From positions 1-60,599 of the forward strand of contig CAMCMB010000041.1 in assembly GCA_945875845.1 (NCBI GenBank): a stretch of DNA of 60,599 nt, read 5' to 3'. This document shows, piece by piece, positions 41,669-50,536 of this stretch. This stretch comes from Pirellula staleyi DSM 6068. Its GTDB lineage: Bacteria > Planctomycetota > Planctomycetia > Pirellulales > Pirellulaceae. The notes under the pieces were generated by a model that saw only the letters and a program-made list of their open reading frames with translations, had not been told where the DNA came from and did no database searches. The translations under genes and the position numbers were made by a program. Numbering within the stretch: the stretch's first letter is position 1; every line of letters begins with the position of its first letter.

Positions 41669-44236
41669 TTGAATGTTAAGTCTCCCCCCGCCACGTCTAA
41701 CCCGCCTGCTACCTTGCGATCGACCCTGATTTTCACTATTCGATTCTTCCTTTGGCTCGCCATTGCGACACCCGTATTGAATCAAATCGTTCGGGCCGAG
41801 GACGAGTCGGGTGGCGATGGTGTTGCCTATTACGAAAAAAACATCCGTCCGTTGCTGGCGCGGCACTGCTACCAATGCCATTCCAAGCGGGCCAAAGAGC
41901 TTCAAGGAGAACTGCTGCTTGATTCGCGCGATGGTTGGATGACGAGCGGTCAGAACGGGCCAAGCGTGATGACGGTGGAGCCTGAATCCAGTTCGTTGCT
42001 CCGGGCTGTCCGATACAACGATCCGGACCTGCAGATGCCGCCCATCGCACCGCTCGCGGCCGAAGATATTGCAAAGCTTGAACATTGGGTACGGATCGGG
42101 GCGCCAGGGCCAAGTGACGACGCCGTTATTGCGATGGTCGAAGCGTCGGATCCCATTGCGGGCAAGAGTCATTGGGCTTTTCAGCCGCTGAGCAGCGATC
42201 CGCTTCCGATCGCCCAATCCGAATGGCCACGATCCAGCATTGATCGGTATGTCGTCGCGGAACTGGAAAGCAAGGGGCTGCATCCGGTTTCCGACGCGGA
42301 CGCGGTGGATCTCGCGAGACGCATTTTCTTTCAACTCATTGGTCTCCCGCCTACGCAGCAAGAAATCAACGAATTTATTTCGGACGAACCATCCCAAGCG
42401 CTTCCGAGGTTGGTCGACCGTTTGCTCGCATCGCCGGAATTTGGAAAACGCTGGGGGCGGCATTGGCTCGATCTTGCCAGGTACTCCGATTCGAATGGAC
42501 TCGACGAGAACTTTCTATTCCGCGAGGCGTGGCGATATCGCAATTGGGTCATCGATGCACTCAACACCGATCTGCCGTTTGATCGGTTTGTCATGGAGCA
42601 ACTTGCTGGCGATCTCCTCCCTTTCGATTCGGTCGATCAACGCGATCAGCAGCGTATTGCGGCCGGATTCCTGGTGATTGGTCCCAAGGTGCTCTTGGGA
42701 AACAACGCCGTCAATCAGCGTATGGAGGTTGCAGACGAGCAGCTCGACACGATCGGAAAGGCGCTTCTGGGTCAAACGCTTGGCTGCGCCCGTTGTCACG
42801 ATCACAAGTTCGATCCTATTCCCACCGCCGACTATTACTCCATGGCGGGAATCTTTGCGTCGACAAGCGTGATGAAGTCTCGCTACATGCTCGGGGAGCA
42901 GCGAGTGATGGAACGGCTAATCGGACTAGGTCCTGACGGCAAGGAGTCGAATGAGGCGTACGAGTTGTACTGGCGCACCCAACCGAAGTTGAAGGAACAA
43001 AAGAAGGATGCGGAATCGGTGCTGCAAGCGCTTCAAGAGAACAAAGAGGATGTATTTGCTGGGCTTCTTGAGAAAAAGCCTAACGCAATCGCCGAAGGGG
43101 CAAAGGAGATAGGGAAAACTCGCGAAGCGCGAATCGCTGCCCAAGAGGAATGGATTCGAGGTTTGACGGCCTCGATTTCCAATCCGCCCAAGATCCCGCC
43201 GCGCGCTATGATTCCAGAAGATGTAGAACAGCCAGCCGACGAACACATTCGATTGGCTGGGCAGTTTGATCGGTTGGGTGAGCAAGTCCCGCGAGGATAC
43301 TTAAAGGTGCTCATCGACGACGAACCAATCGCGATGCCAGTCAAGCAGAGCGGCCGCATCGAGCTGAGCAAATGGTTGGTCGATCCGAAGAATCGAGCGG
43401 GTCAATTGGTCGCGCGCGTTCAAGCCAATCGTGTTTGGCGCCATCTGATGGGAGTCGGCCTTGTGCGAACGGTCGATAATTTCGGACGAACGGGTGAACA
43501 ACCAACCCATCCGGAATTGCTCGATCACCTAGCAAACTTGTTGATCGAATCGGGCTGGTCAGTCAAAGCCTTGGTGCGTGAAATCGTTTTGAGCCGAACC
43601 TTTGCACTCAGCAGTCAGCACGACACAGCCAACGCCGCCATCGACCCCGACAATCGATCGTACTGGCGATCGCACCGTCGACGATTGGATCCGGAGTCTC
43701 TTCGCGACGCGATGTTGTTTGCCGCAAATCAGCTCGACTTGCGGGGGATGGAGTCGTCGGTTTATTACTTAGGCGATCAAGCGACTGCAGTAGGTGAAAA
43801 CAAGGTTCGAAGGCGGATCGATTTTCCTTGCCGAAGCGTATACTTGCCGGTTATCCGAAATGACTTGCCGGAGCTGTTCAGTGTCTTCGATTTCGCCAAC
43901 CCGCATGAAACCACGGGAGCGCGGACCAGCACCATCGTTCCGACGCAATCGCTGTTTCTGCTCAATGATGAAACGGTGATGGAGGCAGCAAACTTGACAG
44001 CCCGACGTATTGCTCGGGAAATCGAATCTAAGGACAATCGGGCAAGAGTCGAACGAATGTTCGAATGGATTCTGAATAGAAACGTTAGCGAGAATGAGCA
44101 GAAGGCACTTCAAGCCTTTTTGATCCAAACCGAGACGCGTTTGATTTCGGAAAAAGTGGAAGAGCCTGAGCTAAGGGCATTGGCAATCGTTTGTCATGCC
44201 TTGTTCGCTTCGAGTCGGTTTCAATTCCTGGAGTGA
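41669..44236 (+). CDS. PSCyt1-DUF1549-DUF1553 cytochrome-like protein, short form
   Basis: An 855-residue exported protein. Signal segment FTIRFFLWLAIATPVLNQIV, PSCyt1 haem site CYQCH (Cys67, Cys70, His71) and LQMPPIAPL, DUF1549 with RWGRHWLDLARYSDSNGLDE and CARCHDHKFDPIPTADYYSM (second CxxCH), and DUF1553 with VQANRVWRHLMGVGLVRTVD and SHRRRLDPESLRDAML. It differs from the minus-strand paralogue in having no C-terminal beta domain. The start is TTG at 41669; a TTG at 41714 would still leave a signal peptide. The DUF1501 gene begins ten bases after its stop, so the pair is one operon, with gene order like the other copy. Confidence 0.9.
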   Translation: MNVKSPPATSNPPATLRSTLIFTIRFFLWLAIATPVLNQIVRAEDESGGDGVAYYEKNIRPLLARHCYQCHSKRAKELQGELLLDSRDGWMTSGQNGPSVMTVEPESSSLLRAVRYNDPDLQMPPIAPLAAEDIAKLEHWVRIGAPGPSDDAVIAMVEASDPIAGKSHWAFQPLSSDPLPIAQSEWPRSSIDRYVVAELESKGLHPVSDADAVDLARRIFFQLIGLPPTQQEINEFISDEPSQALPRLVDRLLASPEFGKRWGRHWLDLARYSDSNGLDENFLFREAWRYRNWVIDALNTDLPFDRFVMEQLAGDLLPFDSVDQRDQQRIAAGFLVIGPKVLLGNNAVNQRMEVADEQLDTIGKALLGQTLGCARCHDHKFDPIPTADYYSMAGIFASTSVMKSRYMLGEQRVMERLIGLGPDGKESNEAYELYWRTQPKLKEQKKDAESVLQALQENKEDVFAGLLEKKPNAIAEGAKEIGKTREARIAAQEEWIRGLTASISNPPKIPPRAMIPEDVEQPADEHIRLAGQFDRLGEQVPRGYLKVLIDDEPIAMPVKQSGRIELSKWLVDPKNRAGQLVARVQANRVWRHLMGVGLVRTVDNFGRTGEQPTHPELLDHLANLLIESGWSVKALVREIVLSRTFALSSQHDTANAAIDPDNRSYWRSHRRRLDPESLRDAMLFAANQLDLRGMESSVYYLGDQATAVGENKVRRRIDFPCRSVYLPVIRNDLPELFSVFDFANPHETTGARTSTIVPTQSLFLLNDETVMEAANLTARRIAREIESKDNRARVERMFEWILNRNVSENEQKALQAFLIQTETRLISEKVEEPELRALAIVCHALFASSRFQFLE

Positions 44237-44245
44237 GTTTCAAGT

Positions 44246-45664
44246 ATGGCCTGTTTCCAATTTGAACCGCAATCCACGCGACGAGCGTTGCTCAAGTCCA
44301 GCGCCTGTGGTTTTGGATATCTCGCGATGAGCGGTCTACTAGCAAACCACTCGTCGGTCCTTGCAACCGAGGATGCCGACCGGCTCGGCCCCAAGTTGCC
44401 GCACTTTCGTCCCAAGGCCAAACGGGTAATCTTCCTGTTCATGTGGGGCGGTCCAAGTCATGTCGATCTATTTGATCCCAAGCCGCAACTCATCAAGGAG
44501 GATGGCAAAGCGCTTTCTCCTGAGTTGGTAGGGAGCAATAAAAGTGCACTAGGCAACCTGTTAGCGTCCCCATTTCACTTTTCGCAGCATGGCGATGGCG
44601 GCGTATGGATGAGCGAGCTGCTGCCCAATCTCTCCAGGCATGCGGACAAAATGTGCGTGATTCGATCCATGCACACAGAGGGGAGTGCACACGGAGAAGC
44701 CCTATTGCGTCTGCACACTGGGCAAGCGAATTTAGTGCGACCCAGTGTTGGGGCGTGGGTTAGTTATGGATTGGGATGCGAAAACGAGAACTTGCCCGCC
44801 TTCATTACGATTTCGCCGCCGCGCGGACATGGAGGGGTCCAAAATTATGGCAACGCATTTTTGCCGGCGAGCCATCAGGGTACAGCCATTGGATCGGCCG
44901 AGTTGCCTGTGGCCAAGGCTCGCGTTTCGAACTTAGGCAACGCTCGAATCGATAGTCGACTGCAACGCGAGCAGTTGGATCTTATTCAGATGCTCAACAG
45001 AGATCATTTGAACAGCGCTAATTCCGACCAAGGAATCGAAGGCCTCATCGCCAATTATGAGCTTGCATTTAAGATGCAATCCAGTATCCCAACCGTAATG
45101 AATATCGACGACGAGACACAGGAGACGAAAGACCTGTACGGAATCGGCAGTGCGCCCACGGACAATTTCGGGAGGCAGTGTTTGCTGGCTAGAAAATTTG
45201 CGGAATCGGGAGTGCGATATATCCAAGTTTCAACTGACTACACTTGGGATCACCACAAACAATTAAAAAGTGGAATCGTTGCCGAGTCCGCGAAAGTGGA
45301 TCGCCCCATTGCAGGCTTGCTCGAAGATCTGGCGAGACGTGGGTTGCTCGAAGATACGCTTGTCCTGTGGGGGGCGGAGTTTGGCCGAACCCCGACGGCG
45401 GAAAACAAGGATGGACGCAACCATCATCCTCAAGCGTTTACGATGTGGATGGCGGGTGGGGGAGTCCAAGGCGGTTTGACCTACGGAGCAACAGACGACT
45501 TTGGATTTCGACCGGTCGAAAAGCCGGTCCACATGCATGATTTGCATGCAACACTTCTGTACGGCTTAGGCATTGACCACAAGCGATTGACATACCCCTA
45601 TGCAGGTCGCGACTTTCGATTAACCGATGTGCATGGAAATGTTGTCCATGAAATCTGGGCGTAG
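44246..45664 (+). CDS. DUF1501 family protein, Tat-exported, copy 2
   Basis: A 472-residue DUF1501 protein. The Tat signal is STRRALLKSSACGFGYLAM (Arg12-Arg13). Conserved: RVIFLFMWGGPSHVDLFDPK, VIRSMHTEGSAHGEALL, LVLWGAEFGRTPTAE, GRNHHPQAFTMWMAGGG and YAGRDFRLTDVHGNVVHEI. It is a relative of the protein at 20340-21818 and likewise travels with a DUF1549/1553 cytochrome. Members are placed in the alkaline phosphatase/sulfatase superfamily; the enzymatic reaction is unknown. Confidence 0.9.
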   Translation: MACFQFEPQSTRRALLKSSACGFGYLAMSGLLANHSSVLATEDADRLGPKLPHFRPKAKRVIFLFMWGGPSHVDLFDPKPQLIKEDGKALSPELVGSNKSALGNLLASPFHFSQHGDGGVWMSELLPNLSRHADKMCVIRSMHTEGSAHGEALLRLHTGQANLVRPSVGAWVSYGLGCENENLPAFITISPPRGHGGVQNYGNAFLPASHQGTAIGSAELPVAKARVSNLGNARIDSRLQREQLDLIQMLNRDHLNSANSDQGIEGLIANYELAFKMQSSIPTVMNIDDETQETKDLYGIGSAPTDNFGRQCLLARKFAESGVRYIQVSTDYTWDHHKQLKSGIVAESAKVDRPIAGLLEDLARRGLLEDTLVLWGAEFGRTPTAENKDGRNHHPQAFTMWMAGGGVQGGLTYGATDDFGFRPVEKPVHMHDLHATLLYGLGIDHKRLTYPYAGRDFRLTDVHGNVVHEIWA

Positions 45665-45762
45665 TCGCTGGGCATCGAAAACTGCCTGCTGCCCAAGAAC
45701 GAACGCGAGCGGCAGATTGGAAACTACCAAAGGTAGATTGGGACCAATGTCCCGATCCGTTA

Positions 45763-45784
45763 AGAACTAAGAACTAAGAACTAC
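45763..45784. repeat. Heptamer repeat, three units
   Basis: TAAGAAC repeated three times with one extra partial unit. It overlaps the end of the small membrane protein gene on the minus strand (stop codon at 45774-45776), so the repeat supplies the last bases of that frame. Confidence 0.75.
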
Positions 45785-46223
45785 TCTTTCCAGACGGCTG
45801 ACCGAAGAAAAAACGGATCAGGTCGAGGAAGAAATCCAAAATGCCGCTTCCCCAAATGGCTGCAATTGCCCCGAACCCCGCAAGCCCCAGGGAGCTGAGG
45901 AGAAACGTTTTGCCTTGGGGCCGGAAAGCGAAACTCACAACGACCAAAGGAAGCAAAAGCCATCTGGGCAAATCGTGTTTTTCAAAAAACTCCAGAAGCT
46001 TTTCGTACGTAACCCAAGGCGTAGATGGAGTTTCCTTCCAAAGGTAAACCAACGTAAGCAGGAATAACATCAACCCAATCAGGGCGATCGTTGGCCACAT
46101 AAACGACTCCGTGTTCACTAATTCGTCTGAAATCTGGCTGGCAGCTTCGGGGTTCAACAGAAAAAAGGGAGACTTTCCTGCCGGCTTTGCACGCTTTCGA
46201 GTAAATAAGTTAGGAGCGGACAA
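45774..46223 (-). CDS. Small membrane protein, unknown
   Basis: A 149-residue protein with hydrophobic segments near 43-62 (WPTIALIGLMLFLLTLVYLW), 88-102 (WLLLPLVVVSFAF) and 108-126 (FLLSSLGLAGFGAIAAIWG), and a short Phe-rich segment near the C-terminus. No family was recognised. The start is TTG at 46223; ATG at 46100 would keep only the membrane part. It lies alone, divergent from the sigma-factor operon. It could be lineage-specific. Confidence 0.55.
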   Translation of the reverse strand: MSAPNLFTRKRAKPAGKSPFFLLNPEAASQISDELVNTESFMWPTIALIGLMLFLLTLVYLWKETPSTPWVTYEKLLEFFEKHDLPRWLLLPLVVVSFAFRPQGKTFLLSSLGLAGFGAIAAIWGSGILDFFLDLIRFFFGQPSGKSSS

Positions 46224-46314
46224 TCCAGCATGGTTCTACACACTAAAATGACCGGTAGCAACTACTTTTAGGTGCAATGATTTAGGGATTCCCGCCTAGA
46301 AAAGTCAAATCAAC

Positions 46315-46851
46315 GTGGTTACTTTAGCGGAGTTTTCAATTGAGTGGGAGCGGCTCTTTGGGGTTCTTGTTCGGAAGGCGAAGTCGTTCGGGCTCGATCA
46401 GTCGACGGCAGAAGACATCGTCCAGGACGTTGCCATCGAAGCGATTGCCAAACTATCCACTTTTGAGGATCAAGAGCATTTGATGCGATGGGCACAAAAG
46501 GTAGTTCGATTTCGCTCGTTGGACCAGTTGGCCGGCATGCCTCTTTTTTTAGGTGACGGTTCTGATTTGGTGTCGAGAGATGATTTGGTGTCGAAAGATT
46601 CAGAGAACGAGTTCGTTGAGAGCCCATTGAACCAGGTTAGCCCATTGAACCAGGTTATTCGTGATGCGGTGGAGCAATTGCCTACGCGACAACGCGAGGT
46701 GCTCGAACGTTTTAGTGCCGGCGAGACTTCGGCAAACATTGCAAAGGCTTTGAGTATCATGCCGACGACCGTGAGGAGTTTAAAGCGATTTGCTTTGGCG
46801 GTCATCGAGGCAAAGGTTTTGGAATACGAAGACAGGAGTGGAATAGAATGA
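46315..46851 (+). CDS. ECF-type RNA polymerase sigma factor
   Basis: A 178-residue sigma-70-family protein of extracytoplasmic function type. Region 2 reads LVRKAKSFGLDQSTAEDIVQ then DVAIEAIAKL, and region 4 reads DAVEQLPTRQREVLERFSAG with ANIAKALSIMPTTVRSLKR as helix-turn-helix. The linker between regions 2 and 4 has two 18-bp tandem duplications: GATTTGGTGTCGAGAGAT (46564, 46582) and AGCCCATTGAACCAGGTT (46621, 46639), coding DLVSRDDLVSKD and SPLNQVSPLNQV. The start is GTG at 46315. It overlaps the next gene, a membrane protein, by four bases, an arrangement typical of sigma/anti-sigma pairs. Confidence 0.85.
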   Translation: MVTLAEFSIEWERLFGVLVRKAKSFGLDQSTAEDIVQDVAIEAIAKLSTFEDQEHLMRWAQKVVRFRSLDQLAGMPLFLGDGSDLVSRDDLVSKDSENEFVESPLNQVSPLNQVIRDAVEQLPTRQREVLERFSAGETSANIAKALSIMPTTVRSLKRFALAVIEAKVLEYEDRSGIE

Positions 46852-47396
46852 GTACGCTTACCGCAGAAGAGTCTTTGAGAATTGCGATGCATGTGAACAG
46901 CGGCAGAAGCACTGCCACGGTTCTGCTTCATCGATTGAGAACGGTCGCCCTGATTTTCACCGTCTCTGCGGCTCTGATGGTCGTTTGCGTCTATCTCCTC
47001 TGGGCGAATAGGGTCGTGGGAGACGCAGCACGAGCCATTCTGTCGCTGAGCGTTCTGAGCATGCTAACCATGGTTGCCAGCATTTATTCGATGGGTGGAA
47101 TTGCTTGGAACGCCTATTGGATGGAGCGCGCGAAGAGGATTGAATCGGAATCGGAGTTGTACGAGGTGCTTTCCAACACCTCGCAGATCGTAATCAAGGC
47201 CATGTGCCAGCTCCCCGATCAAAAGCAGTTTGGCGAGGTGGTTGCCAGTTGTGACCGTCAAATGGAAGTGGCGGGAGATGTTTCCCTAGGAGCACGTGAA
47301 AAATTCGCTGCGAAACTGATCCGGGATCTAGCCTTAAGTGGTTTGGTTTCGCAAGAACTCATTCGTCAGATTCAAGCATCCGTTGCGGCGCAATGA
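46848..47396 (+). CDS. Membrane protein, possible partner of the ECF sigma factor
   Basis: A 182-residue protein with two membrane helices (VALIFTVSAALMVVCVYLLW and ILSLSVLSMLTMVASIYSMG) and a C-terminal cytoplasmic or periplasmic helical part. The N-terminal 30 residues before the first helix (ESLRIAMHVNSGRSTATV) are where an anti-sigma domain would lie, but no zinc-binding HxxxCxxC motif is present. Overlap with the sigma gene suggests a functional pair. It may be a new class of anti-sigma factor or simply a co-regulated protein. Confidence 0.6.
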   Translation: MSTLTAEESLRIAMHVNSGRSTATVLLHRLRTVALIFTVSAALMVVCVYLLWANRVVGDAARAILSLSVLSMLTMVASIYSMGGIAWNAYWMERAKRIESESELYEVLSNTSQIVIKAMCQLPDQKQFGEVVASCDRQMEVAGDVSLGAREKFAAKLIRDLALSGLVSQELIRQIQASVAAQ

Positions 47397-47438
47397 AGCA
47401 ACAAGCTCGTCAAGGCTTGAGGATTGCTTGATCCATTC

Positions 47439-47495
47439 GTGGGATAGGCTTCCAGCCTGTCAATCTGAAAACGACAGGCTGGAAGCCTATCCCAC
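47439..47495. repeat. Perfect inverted repeat (57 bp)
   Basis: Two perfectly complementary 23-bp arms beginning GTGGGATAGGCTTCC and an 11-base loop AATCTGAAAAC. It lies downstream of the sigma operon and upstream of the next gene. It could serve as a terminator-like barrier, though no T-run follows. Confidence 0.9.
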
Positions 47496-47582
47496 GGTCG
47501 ATTGCGTACGCCCGGCGGATAACGCGTTGTTGTACAATACGGCAAGAGGGCAAGTACGTCGCTGAACGAAAGGAAATGTGGA

Positions 47583-49277
47583 ATGGCTGATCACGAATTG
47601 GAAGAGTTGCCGGTTGTTGTCGTTATCTTGGACAAGCGTAGCTGTCGCTTAGGGGCCAGTGTGGATGCGGATTCGGCGGTCACTTTGATGGCGGTCGCAT
47701 CAGAGGATCCAGCTTCCTGGGATGAGATTGTTTCCTATTGGCCAAGGTATAATACACCAGAGATAAGTGAATTCGCGGACGGGTTGCCGTTGCGGCTAGT
47801 TGATCGGGCGACTGCATTCGACGCCATCGACGCCATCGACGCAAAGGAAAGCTGGTGTGTCATTGATTTGGTTCAGAAGCGAATTTGTACCGGTCGTAGC
47901 GTCATGAAAGTCGATCGCGATGCCGTCTTTGCAATGGTGACGGACGAGAAGGGCGATCAGCATTGTCTGGTGAGCCTGCATTTGCCGCCTTGGTGGGAAC
48001 TCCAGGAGAATGTCGAATCGATTGTGGTTCAGCAACCGCGACTTACTCCGCTCGTGGTTCCTCGAACGAATCGGGAAGTGCTGTATGGATCGGCCATGAT
48101 AGAGGATCTCGCTTCGCGGATGATCAGCATTGCTGGAGAAGGACTATTACCGCGGGATGGGTCATCGTCTCCGGAAGTGGATGATCCTGAGTTAAGTGAA
48201 GCATTGTATCCTTTGACGGTCAAAATTCACCGCGATTGGTTGATGACTCCGCGACAGGATTTGCAAGGACGCACCCCGCGAGTTTTGCTATTCGGCGCAC
48301 ATGGTTGGAGCGACCGCGTGATTGATGGGCAGCGATTGCGATTTGAAGATGGAGCGCCGATGGTCGCGGCGCCAGATGACGTTGAGGGATATGAAGATGC
48401 ACCCATGGGGGGCGAAGAAATGATCCTTTACTTTGATCTTTGTCGGGAAGTGATTCGGCGTGGATGGTTTTGGTGTCAGAATGAAGTCCATGCCGCCCGA
48501 TTGTTATTGAGCCATGAACGACCCAAACTGGTTTCGGAGCTTGGTGCATTTTTATCAAGGGTACGAGATGATTGGTTGCAACAACCCTTTGAAGGCGGTT
48601 CGCCACCAAGCTTTATCATCGAATGCAGTCGCCGCCGTGTTCCGCACGGAGACGGTGTGACCATCGAAGGCATGAGTGGGCAAGAACCGATGGAACACGT
48701 CCAGGATTGCGATTGTCCGCTGTGCAATATGATGGAATCGGGGATGTTCGGCGTGGGGTTTGATATTTTGGATGGGCATCATCTCGAGCTCGATGGAGAG
48801 TTTGCGTTTTCAAAATGCGAATCGTACGAGGAGTGGCAAGAGGAGCAAGGGGAGTGGACGGAGATGTCCATGGAAATGGATTGCGAGTTGGAGGGGTGTG
48901 AATCTCGCGAGGCGGACGGCGAAGCGGAGCAAGACGAGTTCGCATCGGCTTGGTCGAGTCCCATGACGGATGGCCCACTGCCTGGCGATCGATTCGGTCA
49001 AATGAAGTTAGCGTTTCGGTTGACCGAGATCATTTCGGATTTGGAGTCCGCTTCCGCACCGCGCGAACTGATCAAGAACCTGAACGTGTCATTCCGAGAA
49101 TACTATCAAAGCGAATCATCGCAGCGTGAGGTTGCAAAACGACGTTTCAGCAGTCACTTAGATGCGACTGGCCAGCGTTATCCCATGTTGGTTCCGAAGG
49201 TTGCCGATTTTCAGAGTCAAGTCGATGAATTCGAGCGGGCGATTGCTGGTGGAGTAGCAGGAGATGAAAAATCATGA
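47583..49277 (+). CDS. Unknown acidic protein with CxCxxC motif
   Basis: A 564-residue, presumably cytoplasmic protein of no recognised family. Visible features: an N-terminal part with LPVVVVILDKRSCRLGASV; a three-residue repeat DAIDAIDA near 81-88 from a 9-bp tandem repeat; a DCDCPLCNM cluster near 380-388 that might bind a metal; a strongly acidic Glu/Met-rich stretch at about 418-460 (EEWQEEQGEWTEMSMEMDCE); and a helical C-terminus. The ribosome site AAGGAA precedes the ATG. It overlaps the downstream lactonase gene by four bases, so the two are co-translated, although a functional link is not evident. Confidence 0.6.
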   Translation: MADHELEELPVVVVILDKRSCRLGASVDADSAVTLMAVASEDPASWDEIVSYWPRYNTPEISEFADGLPLRLVDRATAFDAIDAIDAKESWCVIDLVQKRICTGRSVMKVDRDAVFAMVTDEKGDQHCLVSLHLPPWWELQENVESIVVQQPRLTPLVVPRTNREVLYGSAMIEDLASRMISIAGEGLLPRDGSSSPEVDDPELSEALYPLTVKIHRDWLMTPRQDLQGRTPRVLLFGAHGWSDRVIDGQRLRFEDGAPMVAAPDDVEGYEDAPMGGEEMILYFDLCREVIRRGWFWCQNEVHAARLLLSHERPKLVSELGAFLSRVRDDWLQQPFEGGSPPSFIIECSRRRVPHGDGVTIEGMSGQEPMEHVQDCDCPLCNMMESGMFGVGFDILDGHHLELDGEFAFSKCESYEEWQEEQGEWTEMSMEMDCELEGCESREADGEAEQDEFASAWSSPMTDGPLPGDRFGQMKLAFRLTEIISDLESASAPRELIKNLNVSFREYYQSESSQREVAKRRFSSHLDATGQRYPMLVPKVADFQSQVDEFERAIAGGVAGDEKS

Positions 49278-50536
49278 TGAATCTTAATGGGTCCAGACGA
49301 TCGTTTATCGCGAATGCGTTAGGTTGCGTTGGGACAGCCTCGCTGCTACATGGTTCGCTTCAAGCGCAAGGAAAACAGGCCGGCGGTCCGCTCATGGCTT
49401 ATGTCGGAACATTCAGTTCTCCGCTGAGAGACATGTTGCCAACGCAAGTGGATCTACCTCCCGGGAATGGACGCGGCATCCACCTTTTCCAGGTCGACCG
49501 GGCTAGCGGAGCCATGTCGGCGGCAGGTGTTTTCGAAATGGGTACGAGTCCTAGCTGCTTGGCGATCAACGCATCCGGCACCATTCTCTATTCTGCCAAC
49601 GAAACAGATAGGGTCGGTGAGAACAAGGAAGGAACCGTCAGTGCCTTTGCGATCGATCGATCGGATGGGCATTTGACGTTGCGGAACACGGTAAAAGCCG
49701 GCGGAGCTGGTCCTACGTATATCAGCATTCATCCGTCGGGGCGTTTTTTGTTGGTCGCCAACTATTTCGGCGGTTCGGTGGCAGTGCTGCCTATCCTGTC
49801 CGATGGACGTTTAGGTGACGCAACAGACATCCGAAACGATGCGGGCAAACTTGGTCCAACGAAAGCGACCAACGCGCCACCTGGCAGCTTTGCGTTCAGC
49901 GGTCACGATCGAACGCACGCGCATATGATTCAAGCCGATCCAACGGGACGGTTCGTGCTGCATGTCGACTTGGGCTTGGATCAGATCTTTGTTTGGAAGT
50001 TCGACGAAAACAAGGGCGTGCTAACCCCGAACGATCCTTTTTCCGTCTCGTTACCTGCCGGAGATGGTCCGCGTCATTTTCATTTTCATCCTACCGGTCG
50101 CTGGTTCTATTCGATTCAGGAAGAGGGGTCGACGATTGTATTGTTTGATTACGATAGCGCGACTGGGCGGTTAGTTTCCCGCCAGACGATCTCGACTCTC
50201 CCTCCCGGTTTTGCGGGCAGCAATTTCTGTTCGGAGATCTTGGTTTCGAGCGATGGCAAATTTGTATATGCGGGGAATCGGTTGCACGACAGCATTGGGA
50301 TTTTTGCTGTTGGTCCCAATGGCGAGCTGACCTTTTTGGGAGAGGAGTGGACACGCGGGAATTACCCGCGCAGCTTCGACTTCGACCCGACGGGGAGGTT
50401 CTTGTATTGTTGCAACCAACGAGCCGATAACATTGCCATCTTCGAAGTGAATCGAGGAACCGGCGGTCTCAAATTCACAGGTAATTACGCACCGGTCGGT
50501 AACCCATCCTGCATAGTCTTCCTCGACCTCAAGTAG
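49274..50536 (+). CDS. Lactonase-family seven-bladed propeller protein, Tat-exported
   Basis: A 420-residue protein of the lactonase (6-phosphogluconolactonase-type, PF10282) propeller family. Tat signal: NGSRRSFIANALGCVGTASL (Arg8-Arg9). Typical repeats: MAYVGTFSS, GIHLFQVDRASGAM, PSCLAINASGTILYSANE, PTYISIHPSGRFLLVANYFG, HFHFHPTGRWFYSIQEEGS, RSFDFDPTGRFLYCCNQRAD. Export argues against the cytoplasmic pentose-phosphate lactonase (Pgl) role; it more likely acts on a sugar lactone or binds a ligand outside the cytoplasm. Four-base overlap with the unknown gene before it. Confidence 0.85.
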   Translation: MMNLNGSRRSFIANALGCVGTASLLHGSLQAQGKQAGGPLMAYVGTFSSPLRDMLPTQVDLPPGNGRGIHLFQVDRASGAMSAAGVFEMGTSPSCLAINASGTILYSANETDRVGENKEGTVSAFAIDRSDGHLTLRNTVKAGGAGPTYISIHPSGRFLLVANYFGGSVAVLPILSDGRLGDATDIRNDAGKLGPTKATNAPPGSFAFSGHDRTHAHMIQADPTGRFVLHVDLGLDQIFVWKFDENKGVLTPNDPFSVSLPAGDGPRHFHFHPTGRWFYSIQEEGSTIVLFDYDSATGRLVSRQTISTLPPGFAGSNFCSEILVSSDGKFVYAGNRLHDSIGIFAVGPNGELTFLGEEWTRGNYPRSFDFDPTGRFLYCCNQRADNIAIFEVNRGTGGLKFTGNYAPVGNPSCIVFLDLK

